A stretch of 64,000 nt of DNA from Bacillota bacterium (GTDB lineage Bacteria; Bacillota; UBA4882; UBA8346), in assembly GCA_023417475.1 (NCBI GenBank), contig JAEZFP010000054.1:62001-126000 (forward strand), given 5' to 3'. Position numbers and translations under genes: made by a program. Under the pieces are notes generated by a model. The model saw only the letters and a program-made list of their open reading frames with translations. It did not search any database and had not been told where the DNA came from. Positions 16,455-24,670 of the stretch are shown one piece after another (within the stretch, counting starts at the first letter, position 1; each line of letters opens with the position of its first letter).

Positions 16455-17324
16455 ATGATTAATATTGTTGGAGTCCGCTTTAAACAGGCGGGGAAGATTT
16501 ATTATTTCGATCCGGCGGAATTTGAGTTAAAAACCGGGGATAATGTGATTGTGGAGACCGTCCGGGGGATTGAATTCGGACAGATTATCGTGGGTTCGCG
16601 ATTGGTGCCCGATGAAAAAGTGACGCAACCGTTGAAAAAGGTGCTGCGGCTGGCGACGCCCGAAGATGAGGTCCAGATCCGGGAGAACCACGAAAAAGAG
16701 AAGAAAGCTTTTGAGATCTGCCTCGAAAAAATTAACAAACACAATCTGGAGATGAAGCTGGTCGACGTCGAGTTTACTTTCGACCGGAGCAAGATCATCT
16801 TTTATTTCACCGCCGACGGCCGGGTCGACTTTCGGGAGTTGGTCAAAGATTTGGCGACGGTCTTCAAGACCCGGATCGAGTTGCGTCAGATCGGGGTGCG
16901 CGACGAGGCGAAAATGCTCGGGGGTCTCGGACCCTGCGGACGGCCGCTTTGCTGCGCGACCTTTCTGGGCGAGTTTGAACCGGTCTCGATTAAAATGGCC
17001 AAAGAGCAAAACCTTTCGCTCAACCCGGTTAAAATCTCCGGCATCTGCTCCCGTCTGATGTGTTGTTTGCGCTATGAATCCTCTTGCTACCGCGACGGCG
17101 GCAAGTCGGATCTGCCGTTAACCGGCAGCCGGGTGCGGGTCGACGGTAAAGAAGGCAAGATTGTTGAGTCCAATCAGATTAAAGAGACGATCGTGGTCAA
17201 ATTTGGCGACGGTTCCCGCAGAGAGGTGTTACTGTCGGAGGTTGAGGAGATATTGCTCGATCAGGAACCGAAAGGTTCCCCAGACCCCGAGCAGGCGAAA
17301 CCGCGCAATCCGAAAAATGTCTGA
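16455..17324 (+). CDS. ricT: PSP1-domain protein RicT (YaaT)
   Basis: About 289 residues. Subunit of the RicA-RicF-RicT complex, which carries [4Fe-4S] clusters and affects RNase Y and sporulation. The PSP1 block GGLGPCGRPLCCATFL and ISGICSRLMCCLRYE carry the conserved cysteines. The ATG at 16455 follows GGAAAGG at good spacing; a TTG at 16431 would add eight residues but places its site poorly. Ends the yaa cluster; ricA and ricF are not in the window. Confidence 0.92.
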   Translation: MINIVGVRFKQAGKIYYFDPAEFELKTGDNVIVETVRGIEFGQIIVGSRLVPDEKVTQPLKKVLRLATPEDEVQIRENHEKEKKAFEICLEKINKHNLEMKLVDVEFTFDRSKIIFYFTADGRVDFRELVKDLATVFKTRIELRQIGVRDEAKMLGGLGPCGRPLCCATFLGEFEPVSIKMAKEQNLSLNPVKISGICSRLMCCLRYESSCYRDGGKSDLPLTGSRVRVDGKEGKIVESNQIKETIVVKFGDGSRREVLLSEVEEILLDQEPKGSPDPEQAKPRNPKNV

Positions 17325-17333
17325 CAAATTGTC

Positions 17334-17363
17334 TTGACAATCGGGTTGTCCGTTGTTTATAAT
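17334..17363 (+). promoter_or_regulatory. Sigma-A promoter of the leuA T-box operon
   Basis: Consensus TTGACA (17334-17339) and TATAAT (17358-17363) with an 18-bp spacer, about 30 bp before the T-box leader. Confidence 0.8.
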
Positions 17364-17389
17364 CTAAAATAACAAGTTAATCCCATATC

Positions 17390-17690
17390 GAAAAGCAATG
17401 AAGAGGATTAGTACGATGGTACGGTTGGTAGAGAGCCGGTGGTTGGTGAAAACCGGTAACCCGAACATCCGAACTCCCCTCCGAGCCGCCAGCCCAAAGC
17501 GCCGTCAAGTAGGCTGAGCCGGGGGACGTAACGTCCGGCCCGTTATCGCGAAGACACTCGTCCGTAATCTGCGGGATGCGGCGAAGGTTGTTGAGGTGCT
17601 TTGGCGTATTGAATTGCGCGGCGGCACGAATTTGGGTGGTATCACGAGTTTAACCCTCGTCCCTTACACAGGGACGAGGGTTTTTTATAT
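17390..17690 (+). ncRNA. T-box leader (leucine, CUC specifier) upstream of leuA
   Basis: Stem I signals: AGAGAGCCGGTGGTTGGTG near 17430. The specifier region reads GAACTCCCCTCCGAG, giving CTC (Leu) at 17474-17476 in the usual position after GAA. The antiterminator T-box TTTGGGTGGTATCACG is at 17630-17645; its TGGT bulge would pair with an ACCA tRNA end, in keeping with a tRNA-Leu discriminator A. A strong terminator follows at 17654. Uncharged tRNA-Leu is expected to favour read-through into leuA. Boundaries approximate. Confidence 0.9.
17654..17686 (+). terminator. T-box regulated terminator
   Basis: CCCTCGTCCC and GGGACGAGGG arms with a 7-nt loop, then TTTTTT. It is the terminator half of the leuA T-box switch. 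Confidence 0.9.
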
Positions 17691-17746
17691 GCTTTTCGCG
17701 CGGAAAGTCCAATCGGAATGCCAAAAAAAGTATAGGAGGAATAAGG

Positions 17747-19264
17747 ATGCGTTCAATTAAAATTTTTGACACAACCTTACGGGATGGGGAGCAATCAGCC
17801 GGGATCAATCTGAATGTGGAAGAAAAACTGCGGGTTGCCAAGCAGCTGGCGCGCTTAAACGTCGATATCATCGAAGCCGGTTTCGCCACCGCCTCGCCCG
17901 GCGATTTTGAGGGGATCCGCGCCATTGCCAAAGCGGTGCAAGGCGTAACCGTCTGTTCGCTGGCGCGGGCAGTCAAATCCGATATTGACCGGGCTTGGGA
18001 AGCGGTCCGCGAGGCGGAGTCGCCGTTGATCCACACCTTTATTGCGACGTCCGACATTCATATGCAGTACAAATTGAAGAAAAGTCCCGAACAAGTGCTA
18101 GGGATGGCGGTGGAAGCGGTTCGCCACGCCAAAAGTCTCTGCCCTAACGTCGAGTTTTCAGCCGAAGACGCCACACGCAGCGACTGGAATTTCCTCTGCA
18201 AGATTTTTGGCGAAGTCATTCAGGCCGGAGCGACCGTGATCAACGTCCCCGACACGGTTGGTTATATCATCCCGGCGGAGTTTGGCCGGATGATTCGCTT
18301 CATTAAAGAGCATACCCCCGGGATTGAGCGGGTCCGGCTTTCGGTGCACTGTCACAATGACCTGGGGATGGCGGTCGCCAACTCCCTAACCGCGGTTGAA
18401 AACGGCGCCGACCAAGTGGAATGCACCATCAACGGACTTGGCGAACGGGCCGGTAACGCCGCCCTGGAGGAGGTGGTCATGGCGCTGAAAACCCGCCAGG
18501 AAAACTTCCAGGCCCAGACCCGGATTCAGAGTGAGGAGATTCACCGCAGCAGCGTTTTGGTTTCAACCCTTACCGGTAAACCGGTCCAGCATAACAAAGC
18601 GATTGTCGGGGCCAACGCCTTCTCCCACGAAGCCGGAATTCACCAGGACGGAATCTTAAAAAACCGGTTGACCTATGAGATTATGACTCCGGAGTCGGTC
18701 GGTCTGAGCCAAAGCCAATTGGTGTTGGGGAAACACTCCGGCCGGCACGCGGTGAACAACCGGCTGGAGGAATTGGGCTACAATTTGAACGAAACCGAGC
18801 TGGATCGGACGTATCAACGTTTCATTGAGTTGGCCGATAAAAAGAAAGAGGTCACCGACACCGACCTTGAAGCGTTGGTCCGGAACGAGTTCGAACGGGT
18901 GGAAGTCTATAAACTCGATTATCTTCACGTCAGTACCGGCAATTCGACCATTCCCACCGCCACGTTGCGGCTGCGCAAAGACGACGCCTTGATTCAGGAA
19001 GCGGCTTGCGGCGACGGACCGATTGACGCGATCTATAAAGCAATTGACCGGATTAGCGGGATCACCGTGAAATTGGACGAATACAGTATCCGCGCGGTAA
19101 CTTCCGGTCAGGACGCTTTGGGCGAAGTGACTGTCAAGGTCCGCGAGAACGGCACCGCCTATGTCGGTCGCGGCCTTTCAACCGACATTATCGAAGCGAG
19201 CACCCTTGCCTATATCCACGCGGTCAACAAAATCGCCCGCAGCAAACCGGTGGGAGTGAACTGA
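17747..19264 (+). CDS. leuA: 2-isopropylmalate synthase
   Basis: 505 residues. Condenses acetyl-CoA with 2-ketoisovalerate, the first committed step of leucine synthesis. Catalytic TIM barrel with FDTTLRDGEQSAGINL (metal Asp, general-acid block), VHCHNDLGMAV (metal His pair) and FSHEAGIHQDG. The C-terminal LeuA dimer domain (about 390-505) binds leucine for feedback control. The ATG at 17747 follows AGGAGGAA. Regulated by the T-box upstream. No leuB, leuC or leuD follows; the next gene is unrelated and a terminator intervenes. Confidence 0.95.
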   Translation: MRSIKIFDTTLRDGEQSAGINLNVEEKLRVAKQLARLNVDIIEAGFATASPGDFEGIRAIAKAVQGVTVCSLARAVKSDIDRAWEAVREAESPLIHTFIATSDIHMQYKLKKSPEQVLGMAVEAVRHAKSLCPNVEFSAEDATRSDWNFLCKIFGEVIQAGATVINVPDTVGYIIPAEFGRMIRFIKEHTPGIERVRLSVHCHNDLGMAVANSLTAVENGADQVECTINGLGERAGNAALEEVVMALKTRQENFQAQTRIQSEEIHRSSVLVSTLTGKPVQHNKAIVGANAFSHEAGIHQDGILKNRLTYEIMTPESVGLSQSQLVLGKHSGRHAVNNRLEELGYNLNETELDRTYQRFIELADKKKEVTDTDLEALVRNEFERVEVYKLDYLHVSTGNSTIPTATLRLRKDDALIQEAACGDGPIDAIYKAIDRISGITVKLDEYSIRAVTSGQDALGEVTVKVRENGTAYVGRGLSTDIIEASTLAYIHAVNKIARSKPVGVN

Positions 19265-19276
19265 ACAGTTGATTGG

Positions 19277-19308
19277 ACAGGAGTTGCCTTCGTGGCGCTC
19301 CTGTTTTG
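19277..19308 (+). terminator. Intrinsic terminator after leuA
   Basis: ACAGGAG/CTCCTGT outer arms plus GCC/GGC inside, followed by a T-rich tail. Confidence 0.8.
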
Positions 19309-19403
19309 TTTTGGTCCGACTTGACCGGGGTGGTAATCGGTGGTATAAATAGGATAAGTCAGGGACAACGATTTTGGCGCTAAGCTCATTCGGAGGTAAA
19401 CTG

Positions 19404-20183
19404 ATGGAAAAGCCGTTTCCCTATAAGATTGCAGACCGGTCCGATGAGATCGCCGTGGTTGGTGTAACCGACCAAGGACGGGTTCGCGCCGTAAATCAGG
19501 ATTATTACGGGTATTTTCTGCCGGTCGACCCGGTTACCCATCGCGGATCGTTATTCGCGGTTTCCGACGGCGTCGGGGAGAGTGCCGCCGGGGAAACGGC
19601 CAGCTCCGAAGCTGTCAATGTTTTGTTGCAAGAGTACTATTTCGGCGATCATCCCGAACGTCTGCCCGAACGGTTAAAAAGTTCGTTTCAAAAGACGGCG
19701 ATTCACATCAATGACCTGGCGGCGAGCAACCGGTCGGCCGATAACATGCAATGCACCTTGACCGCCCTTTTGGTGCGCCGGGATCAGTTTTATGTGGTGC
19801 ATGTCGGAGACTCCAAAGCGTATTTGTTGCGAAACGGAAAGCTGAGCCAGATCACCAAAGACCATAGTTTGGTCGGTAAGCTGGTCCGATTGGGCTTGAT
19901 CTCCAAGGAGGAGGCGCGCGTTCATCCCAACCGCAACGTGTTGTTGCGGGCGATGGGCGAAGGGCCGATTCTGCCGCCCGATGTTTATTCGGGCGCGCTT
20001 TGTCCGGGAGACCGTTTCTGCTTGATCACCGACGGAATGATTGAACATGGAACCGAGGATGAGTTGCGGGACGCCGCGCTCCGGTCCGACGCTGGAGCCG
20101 CCCTGGCCGAACTGGTCCGGGAGAATAACCGGCGCGGCGGTTCCGACAATATGACGGCGATGATCATTCATCGTTGGAAATAA
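19404..20183 (+). CDS. PP2C-family protein serine/threonine phosphatase (PrpC/Stp-like)
   Basis: 259 residues. Metal-dependent phosphatase motifs in order: GRVRAVNQDYYG (normally RxxNED; here NQD, so the second acidic residue is Gln), FAVSDGVGESAAGE with the metal Asp-Gly, VVHVGDSKAYLLR, TKDHSLVGKLV, CLITDGMIEHG and GGSDNMTAMI. The ATG at 19404 follows CGGAGGTAAACTG; the longer form from 19374 has no site. In most Firmicutes it pairs with a PASTA kinase (prkC), which is absent here; the pseudokinase at 3521 is far away and not an evident partner. Confidence 0.9.
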   Translation: MEKPFPYKIADRSDEIAVVGVTDQGRVRAVNQDYYGYFLPVDPVTHRGSLFAVSDGVGESAAGETASSEAVNVLLQEYYFGDHPERLPERLKSSFQKTAIHINDLAASNRSADNMQCTLTALLVRRDQFYVVHVGDSKAYLLRNGKLSQITKDHSLVGKLVRLGLISKEEARVHPNRNVLLRAMGEGPILPPDVYSGALCPGDRFCLITDGMIEHGTEDELRDAALRSDAGAALAELVRENNRRGGSDNMTAMIIHRWK

Positions 20184-20227
20184 TCCAGGAAGTTCGGCGA
20201 GGAATTGGGAAAGGCGGTGGCGGAACG

Positions 20228-20569
20228 ATGACGAAGATTGAGTGTATTATCCGGCCGGGGAAAATGGTTGAGGTGAAAGAGGCTCTTGGCAAGGTCGGGA
20301 TTAACGGCATGACAGTGACCGAAGCGATCGGATGCGGACTGCAGAAAGGTCACACCGAAGCGGATTGGAACACGGAGTTGGGCAACATCACCTTGCTTCC
20401 CAAGACCAAGCTGGAGCTGATTGTCAGAGACGAAATGGTCGATGCCGTGGTCCAGGCCATCATCGGCGCGGCTCGAACCGGCGAGATCGGCGACGGCAAG
20501 ATCTTTACCTATCCGGTGGGCAACGCCATCCGGATCCGGACCGGCGAAGCGGGCGACGCGGTGCTTTAA
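20228..20569 (+). CDS. P-II family nitrogen regulatory protein, altered T-loop
   Basis: 113 residues with the full GlnB/GlnK framework: TKIECIIRPGKMVEVKEAL, GMTVTEAIGCGLQKGHTE and ARTGEIGDGKIFTYPV plus IRIRTGEAGD, which bind ATP and 2-oxoglutarate. The T-loop after HTE reads ADWNTELGNITLLPK. It has no tyrosine at the position of Tyr51, so uridylylation is unlikely, and it is one residue longer than GlnB. The ATG at 20228 was chosen from homology; the upstream site is AAAGGCGG. No amtB or glnA lies beside it. Partner unknown. Confidence 0.82.
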   Translation: MTKIECIIRPGKMVEVKEALGKVGINGMTVTEAIGCGLQKGHTEADWNTELGNITLLPKTKLELIVRDEMVDAVVQAIIGAARTGEIGDGKIFTYPVGNAIRIRTGEAGDAVL

Positions 20570-20733
20570 AGAACAACAGCAGAACGATTTGGAATGACGG
20601 ACATTCCCTGGCCCCTGAAGGTAACGCGGTTGGAGCCACCGGAGATCGGAACTCTTGGCGCGGCGAATTTGCTAGGTTTTTTCGGTGGACGATCTGGAAA
20701 CGTGGTATCCGGTTTTGCGGTACCGGGAAGGAG

Positions 20734-20760
20734 GCCGCGCGTCATTTGGCGCGGCTTTTC
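20734..20760 (+). terminator. Intrinsic terminator after P-II gene
   Basis: GCCGCGC and GCGCGGC arms around a GTCATTTG-type loop, then TTTT. Confidence 0.75.
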
Positions 20761-20890
20761 AAGCCCGGGCGCACCGGGGATGAGATCAATGTCGACACTT
20801 CAATGTAACCTTTGTGTTATGAAATAACGTAAATTTTTCAAAAAATATTTGAATCGTGGCAGGAATATGGGAGTTATCATTGAATACTTT

Positions 20891-20909
20891 CTTAGTATAC
20901 TTAACTAAG
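20891..20909. promoter_or_regulatory. Putative ROK operator 1
   Basis: CTTAGTATACTTAACTAAG, a palindrome-like site of the XylR/NagC type (TTAGT...ACTAA) about 50 bp before the ROK regulator. It matches the site at 22325 at 15 of 19 positions. Confidence 0.6.
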
Positions 20910-20956
20910 TAATGTGAATTCAAGATATTATATGGTATTTAGCTGGAGGGAAGCCT

Positions 20957-22168
20957 TTGGAACGAACAGCCGGCAATCAAATGACGATCAAAGAGAATAA
21001 TCAAAATCTAATCATTGACACGTTGATCCGGCGTGGAGCGACCTCCCGCGCCGATTTGGCGAAGCTGCTGAAACTTAGCGCTCCCAGTATTTCGAATAAC
21101 ATCAATCAATTATTGAAAAAACGGCTTCTGTTGGAGATCGGTTCCGGTGATTCCATCGGGGGGCGGCGTCCGATTTTATTGAACTTTAACTTTCAATACG
21201 GCTACATTGTCGGGGTCGACCTAAGCGGTCAGGATTTGAAAATCGCCCTCAGCAATCTGAAGCCGGAAGTGATTGAGTTGCGGACCGTGGGGGTTGCCAA
21301 TGAGCGGGATGGTCATAAGATTTTGGGAATCATCATTGGCCAAATCGTCGATCTATTCGCCGCTAACAATTTGCCCCTTAAGCAACTGCAGGCGATCACC
21401 GTCGGCTTTCCGGGTGTGTTTAACGAGGAGATCGGGCGGTTGGTCCTGCTCCCGCTTTGGCTGTATGTCTGGGATAAGATCGACCTGCGCGAGGAGCTTC
21501 AGAAGCAATTTAAAGTCCGGGTGATTATCAAAAATGACATTAATTTGGCGGCGTTGGGCGAATCCCGTTTCGGCGTGGGCCGAGACTACCGTAATCTGGC
21601 GTATGTCAGTGTCGACATGGGCGTCGGGGCCGGCGTGATCATCAATAATCAATTATATGAGGGAATGCGATTGGCCGCCGGCGAAATCGGTTATTTTGCC
21701 TCACGGGCAGCGGATTTGAGCCTGGATCACGCCAATTGCGGCCCGTTGGAGTCCCGGATCTCGATTCCCTCAATCGTGCGCCGGATTAAAAAGGACTTGG
21801 GAAGCGGCGCCTTGTCGCGGATTAGCGAATTGGTCCGCGGCGATTTCGATCAGATTGATGCGACCATTATTGAAACGGCTCTATTACTCAAAGATCCCTA
21901 TATTATTGAGCTGATGGCCGAGGTCCAAAAAGAGTTGGGAATTATTTTGGCCAATATTGGAATTTTGTTGGACTTGGAACTGATCGTGCTGGGAGGCAAG
22001 TTGTTTGAGATCAATCCCGGTCTGGCGGAAACTTTTCAGACCATGGTCGGGAAATTAGCCCCGATCCAAACCAAAGTGACCCGTTCGTCTTTGGATCATC
22101 CGGTTGTCTACGGAGCGTTCGCCGCAGCGTTGGACGCGGTGTACGCCAATCTACTCAATTTAAAATAA
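20957..22168 (+). CDS. ROK-family transcriptional repressor (XylR/NagC type)
   Basis: 403 residues. N-terminal winged helix-turn-helix (residues about 14-70: TLIRRGATSRADLAKLLKLS, then PSISNNINQLLKK), followed by a ROK sugar-kinase-like domain with VGVDLSGQDLKIAL, FPGVFNEE, NDINLAALGESRFG and VDMGVGAGVIINNQ. The CxCGxxGCxE zinc motif is reduced to NCGPLES, so it is unlikely to be a kinase. TTG start at 20957 after CTGGAGGG. Autoregulation through the site at 20891 and control of the downstream amino-sugar operon through 22325 are likely. Confidence 0.88.
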   Translation: MERTAGNQMTIKENNQNLIIDTLIRRGATSRADLAKLLKLSAPSISNNINQLLKKRLLLEIGSGDSIGGRRPILLNFNFQYGYIVGVDLSGQDLKIALSNLKPEVIELRTVGVANERDGHKILGIIIGQIVDLFAANNLPLKQLQAITVGFPGVFNEEIGRLVLLPLWLYVWDKIDLREELQKQFKVRVIIKNDINLAALGESRFGVGRDYRNLAYVSVDMGVGAGVIINNQLYEGMRLAAGEIGYFASRAADLSLDHANCGPLESRISIPSIVRRIKKDLGSGALSRISELVRGDFDQIDATIIETALLLKDPYIIELMAEVQKELGIILANIGILLDLELIVLGGKLFEINPGLAETFQTMVGKLAPIQTKVTRSSLDHPVVYGAFAAALDAVYANLLNLK

Positions 22169-22184
22169 ATGTCGCGGTTAGCTG

Positions 22185-22258
22185 GCCGGGGGTAGCGATA
22201 GGGAATGAAAATGGTGGTGCCACTCCTCCGCCCTGACCTTCAGGTCTGGATGGGCAGA
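22185..22258. repeat. Dispersed intergenic repeat module (copy 2, partial)
   Basis: CCGGGGGTAGCGATAGG is shared with 38380-38395 (CCGGGGGTAGCGAAAGG), and CCCTGACCTTCAGGTC with 38531-38546. Lies between two ROK genes. Confidence 0.55.
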
Positions 22259-22324
22259 TGCCCATTCAACGTATTTTATAAGCAGCTAGTTATTCCGTTC
22301 AAAACAGTGAGTTTTGCCAACCTA

Positions 22325-22343
22325 CTTAGTTAACTTAATTAAC
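22325..22343. promoter_or_regulatory. Putative ROK operator 2
   Basis: CTTAGTTAACTTAATTAAC, closely matching the site at 20891, 32 bp before the sugar-kinase start. Likely controls the whole transport and catabolic operon. Confidence 0.6.
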
Positions 22344-22374
22344 AAACTGGAAATATCAATTGGAGTATGAACCA

Positions 22375-23280
22375 ATGCAACATACAACAACGCCACCCTA
22401 TGCGGTCGGAGTGGATATCGGAGGGACGAAAGTCTTTATTGTCATCACCGACGCAGCCGGGAAAGTGTTTTATAAAGAAAAATTTCAGACACCGGCGGCA
22501 GTGGGAGCGCTCATCCTCCAGATCGCCGACTGCATCTCGGACTCGGGCGTCAGCCACACCATGATCGGCGGGTTGGGAGTGGGCGTGCCGGGGCGGGTCG
22601 ACAGTCGCCGGGGAATTGTGATCGACGTTCCCTCGCTCAAATGGCATAACCTGCCGCTGCAATCATTGTTTGAACAACAGTTTCACGTCCCGGTCTTTTT
22701 TAACAATGACGTCAACCTGTCGCTGTTGGGCGAACGTTGGCTGGGCAGCGGTCAAAATGTGCAGGACCTGTATTATTTGGCGATTGGCACCGGCGTTGGC
22801 AGCGCTATCTTTGCCAACGGGCAACTGATTGAAGGCGCGGGTTTCTCCGCCGGCGAGATCGGTTATTTTTTGGAGAAAGCCGATCTTGCCCATTGCTTCA
22901 AAAACCGCAATACCGAATTCGGTATTTTTGAAAATAAGACCTCCGGCACCGCCCTGACCCATAAAGGGCTGAAATTAGGTTATGACCCCAGGCAATTGTT
23001 TGATCGATATGTTCAGGGCGACTCCGGTACGACCGCGATTATCGAGGAATTTATCACCGACCTCTCCCTGGCCATCGCCAATGTGGCCAGTTTGCTCAAT
23101 CCGCAGCTGGTGATCGTCGGGGGCGGCGTTTCAGAATCCATGGGGTGTGTGATCGGAGCGATCCGGCGCAATGTTGAAGAATTTTCACCGATTCCCACTC
23201 AGATTGAGTTGGCGAAGTTGGGAGGTGAAGCGGGAGCGTTTGGTGGCGCTGCGTACGTTTTCCAGCAGTTAAACGATTAA
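22375..23280 (+). CDS. ROK-family sugar kinase
   Basis: 301 residues. ATP-binding AVGVDIGGTKVFIVITD at the start, VGVPGRVDS, the sugar-binding NNDVNLSLLGE block, and VIVGGGVSES near the end. Phosphorylates glucose, N-acetylglucosamine, glucosamine or a related sugar; substrate cannot be read directly. The ROK zinc motif is replaced (AHCFKNRNTE), which is seen in some divergent members. The ATG at 22375 follows TGGAG at spacing 9; a TTG at 22360 is less likely. First gene of the operon after operator 2. Confidence 0.85.
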   Translation: MQHTTTPPYAVGVDIGGTKVFIVITDAAGKVFYKEKFQTPAAVGALILQIADCISDSGVSHTMIGGLGVGVPGRVDSRRGIVIDVPSLKWHNLPLQSLFEQQFHVPVFFNNDVNLSLLGERWLGSGQNVQDLYYLAIGTGVGSAIFANGQLIEGAGFSAGEIGYFLEKADLAHCFKNRNTEFGIFENKTSGTALTHKGLKLGYDPRQLFDRYVQGDSGTTAIIEEFITDLSLAIANVASLLNPQLVIVGGGVSESMGCVIGAIRRNVEEFSPIPTQIELAKLGGEAGAFGGAAYVFQQLND

Positions 23281-23292
23281 AGGAGGATCACG

Positions 23293-24549
23293 ATGAAAAA
23301 GTTTAGCAAGATCGTTCTACTCATGTTGACAGTCAGTATCATTTTGGGCGGCACTGTTTGGGGAGCCCCGAAGAAAGTAACGCTAAACGCTTTATTTATG
23401 AAGCAAGCGGGTTATAGTGAAGAGGACATTACGGCGATGTCCAAAGAGTTTGAAAAGGCCAATCCCAATATTGCGGTAGTTCCCAATTTTGTCGCTTACG
23501 AATCGTTGGAGCAAAAGATTTTAACCTCCGCCACCACCGGAGGGTATGATGTGGTTTTGATTGACGCGCCGTGGACGGCCAAATTTGCCAAAGCCGGCAT
23601 CGTTAAAGACGTTACCAGCAAGTTGGCGGCCGCCGACCGCAAGGAGATCTTCGGCGGGGCGTTGGATGCCGTGGTTTATCAAGGAAAACTGTACGGAATG
23701 CCCTGGTTGAACGATGTCCGTTATTTATTCTATAACAAAAAAATGTTGCAAGCGGCCGGGTTTAACGCTCCGCCCAAAACCTACGACGAACTGTTGACGC
23801 AAGCCAAAGCCTTAAAAAGCAAAGGAATTGTCAAATACCCGATCGTTGCCAGCTGGGCGCAGGCCGAAGCCTTGATCTGCGACTATACTTCGTTTTCCTA
23901 TGCTTTTGGTGGCGGCATGATCAGTAAAGACGGCAAACCGCAGCTAACTGCCGCCGGGAATGTGAAAGCGCTTGATTTCATGGCCAACTCATTAAAGGAA
24001 GGTTTGACCAACCCCAAATCAACTGAGTTTTTAGAAGAAGATGTCCGGGGCACTTTCTCCAGCGGCAACGCGGCTTTCGCCCTGAACTGGACCTATATGT
24101 ATAACATGGCGAAAGATCCGAAAGAGTCGAAAGTCACCGAAGACGTCGGCATCGCCATCAGCCCGGGCACCGGCAAAATCGTCAGCGCCACCGTCAACGG
24201 CGGAATGGGTTTGTCGATCACCGCCGGCAGTAAAAATGTCAACGAGGCTTGGAAATATATCAATTATCTAGCTTCAAAAGACGTGCAGAAGAAGTACGCC
24301 CAAAACGCGCTGCCGATCTGGAAGTCGTTATTCAACGACAAAGCGGTTATTGCGACCAACCCCGCAGTGGTCAATGTCTCCAAAGTCCAATACGATTATA
24401 TTGTCAACCGGCCGCAAGTGCCTTGGTACGGCGAACTCTCCACCGAATTGCAAGTGCGGATCCAGGAAGTTTTGCTGGGCAAGAAAACCAGCGCGCAAGC
24501 GTTGAAAGAAGCTCAAACCAAAGCTGCTGGATTGGCTGCCAAGAAATAA
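23293..24549 (+). CDS. ABC sugar transporter substrate-binding protein
   Basis: 418 residues, secreted. Signal peptide MKKFSKIVLLMLTVSIIL...TVWGAP (cleaved near residue 25); no lipobox Cys is seen, which is odd for a Gram-positive binding protein unless it is held differently. The mature part has the family-1 solute-binding pattern (ITAMSKEFEKANPNIAVVP near the start, YGMPWLNDVRYLFYNKK in the middle, LNWTYMYNMAK and AWKYINYL later). AAAGGAGGATC precedes the ATG. Feeds the two permeases downstream; a hairpin lies between. Confidence 0.9.
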   Translation: MKKFSKIVLLMLTVSIILGGTVWGAPKKVTLNALFMKQAGYSEEDITAMSKEFEKANPNIAVVPNFVAYESLEQKILTSATTGGYDVVLIDAPWTAKFAKAGIVKDVTSKLAAADRKEIFGGALDAVVYQGKLYGMPWLNDVRYLFYNKKMLQAAGFNAPPKTYDELLTQAKALKSKGIVKYPIVASWAQAEALICDYTSFSYAFGGGMISKDGKPQLTAAGNVKALDFMANSLKEGLTNPKSTEFLEEDVRGTFSSGNAAFALNWTYMYNMAKDPKESKVTEDVGIAISPGTGKIVSATVNGGMGLSITAGSKNVNEAWKYINYLASKDVQKKYAQNALPIWKSLFNDKAVIATNPAVVNVSKVQYDYIVNRPQVPWYGELSTELQVRIQEVLLGKKTSAQALKEAQTKAAGLAAKK

Positions 24550-24555
24550 CGGGAA

Positions 24556-24577
24556 CAAGGGGGGTCTCCCCCCCTTG
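24556..24577 (+). other. mRNA hairpin between binding protein and permease genes
   Basis: CAAGGGGGG and CCCCCCCTTG with a 3-nt loop and no T-run. Likely stabilises the upstream part of the transcript and lowers permease expression, a common arrangement in ABC importers. Confidence 0.55.
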
Positions 24578-24670
24578 CTGAATCAAACCATAACGCCGAG
24601 TGTTTGTCACATGACACGGTCCACCGTTTGGCACACGAAGTAAGGCATTTTTGGGAATTGGGTGAGGAGC

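Larger units (their letters stand above)
20570..20956. other. 387-bp spacer: terminator, operator, no gene
   Basis: After the P-II gene there is a GC-rich stretch, the terminator at 20734, then an AT-rich promoter region with the ROK operator at 20891. Short open frames here look spurious. Confidence 0.6.

Noticed and set aside
20594..20827. 77-residue open frame after the P-II gene
   Set aside because: Covers the terminator at 20734 and has no ribosome site.
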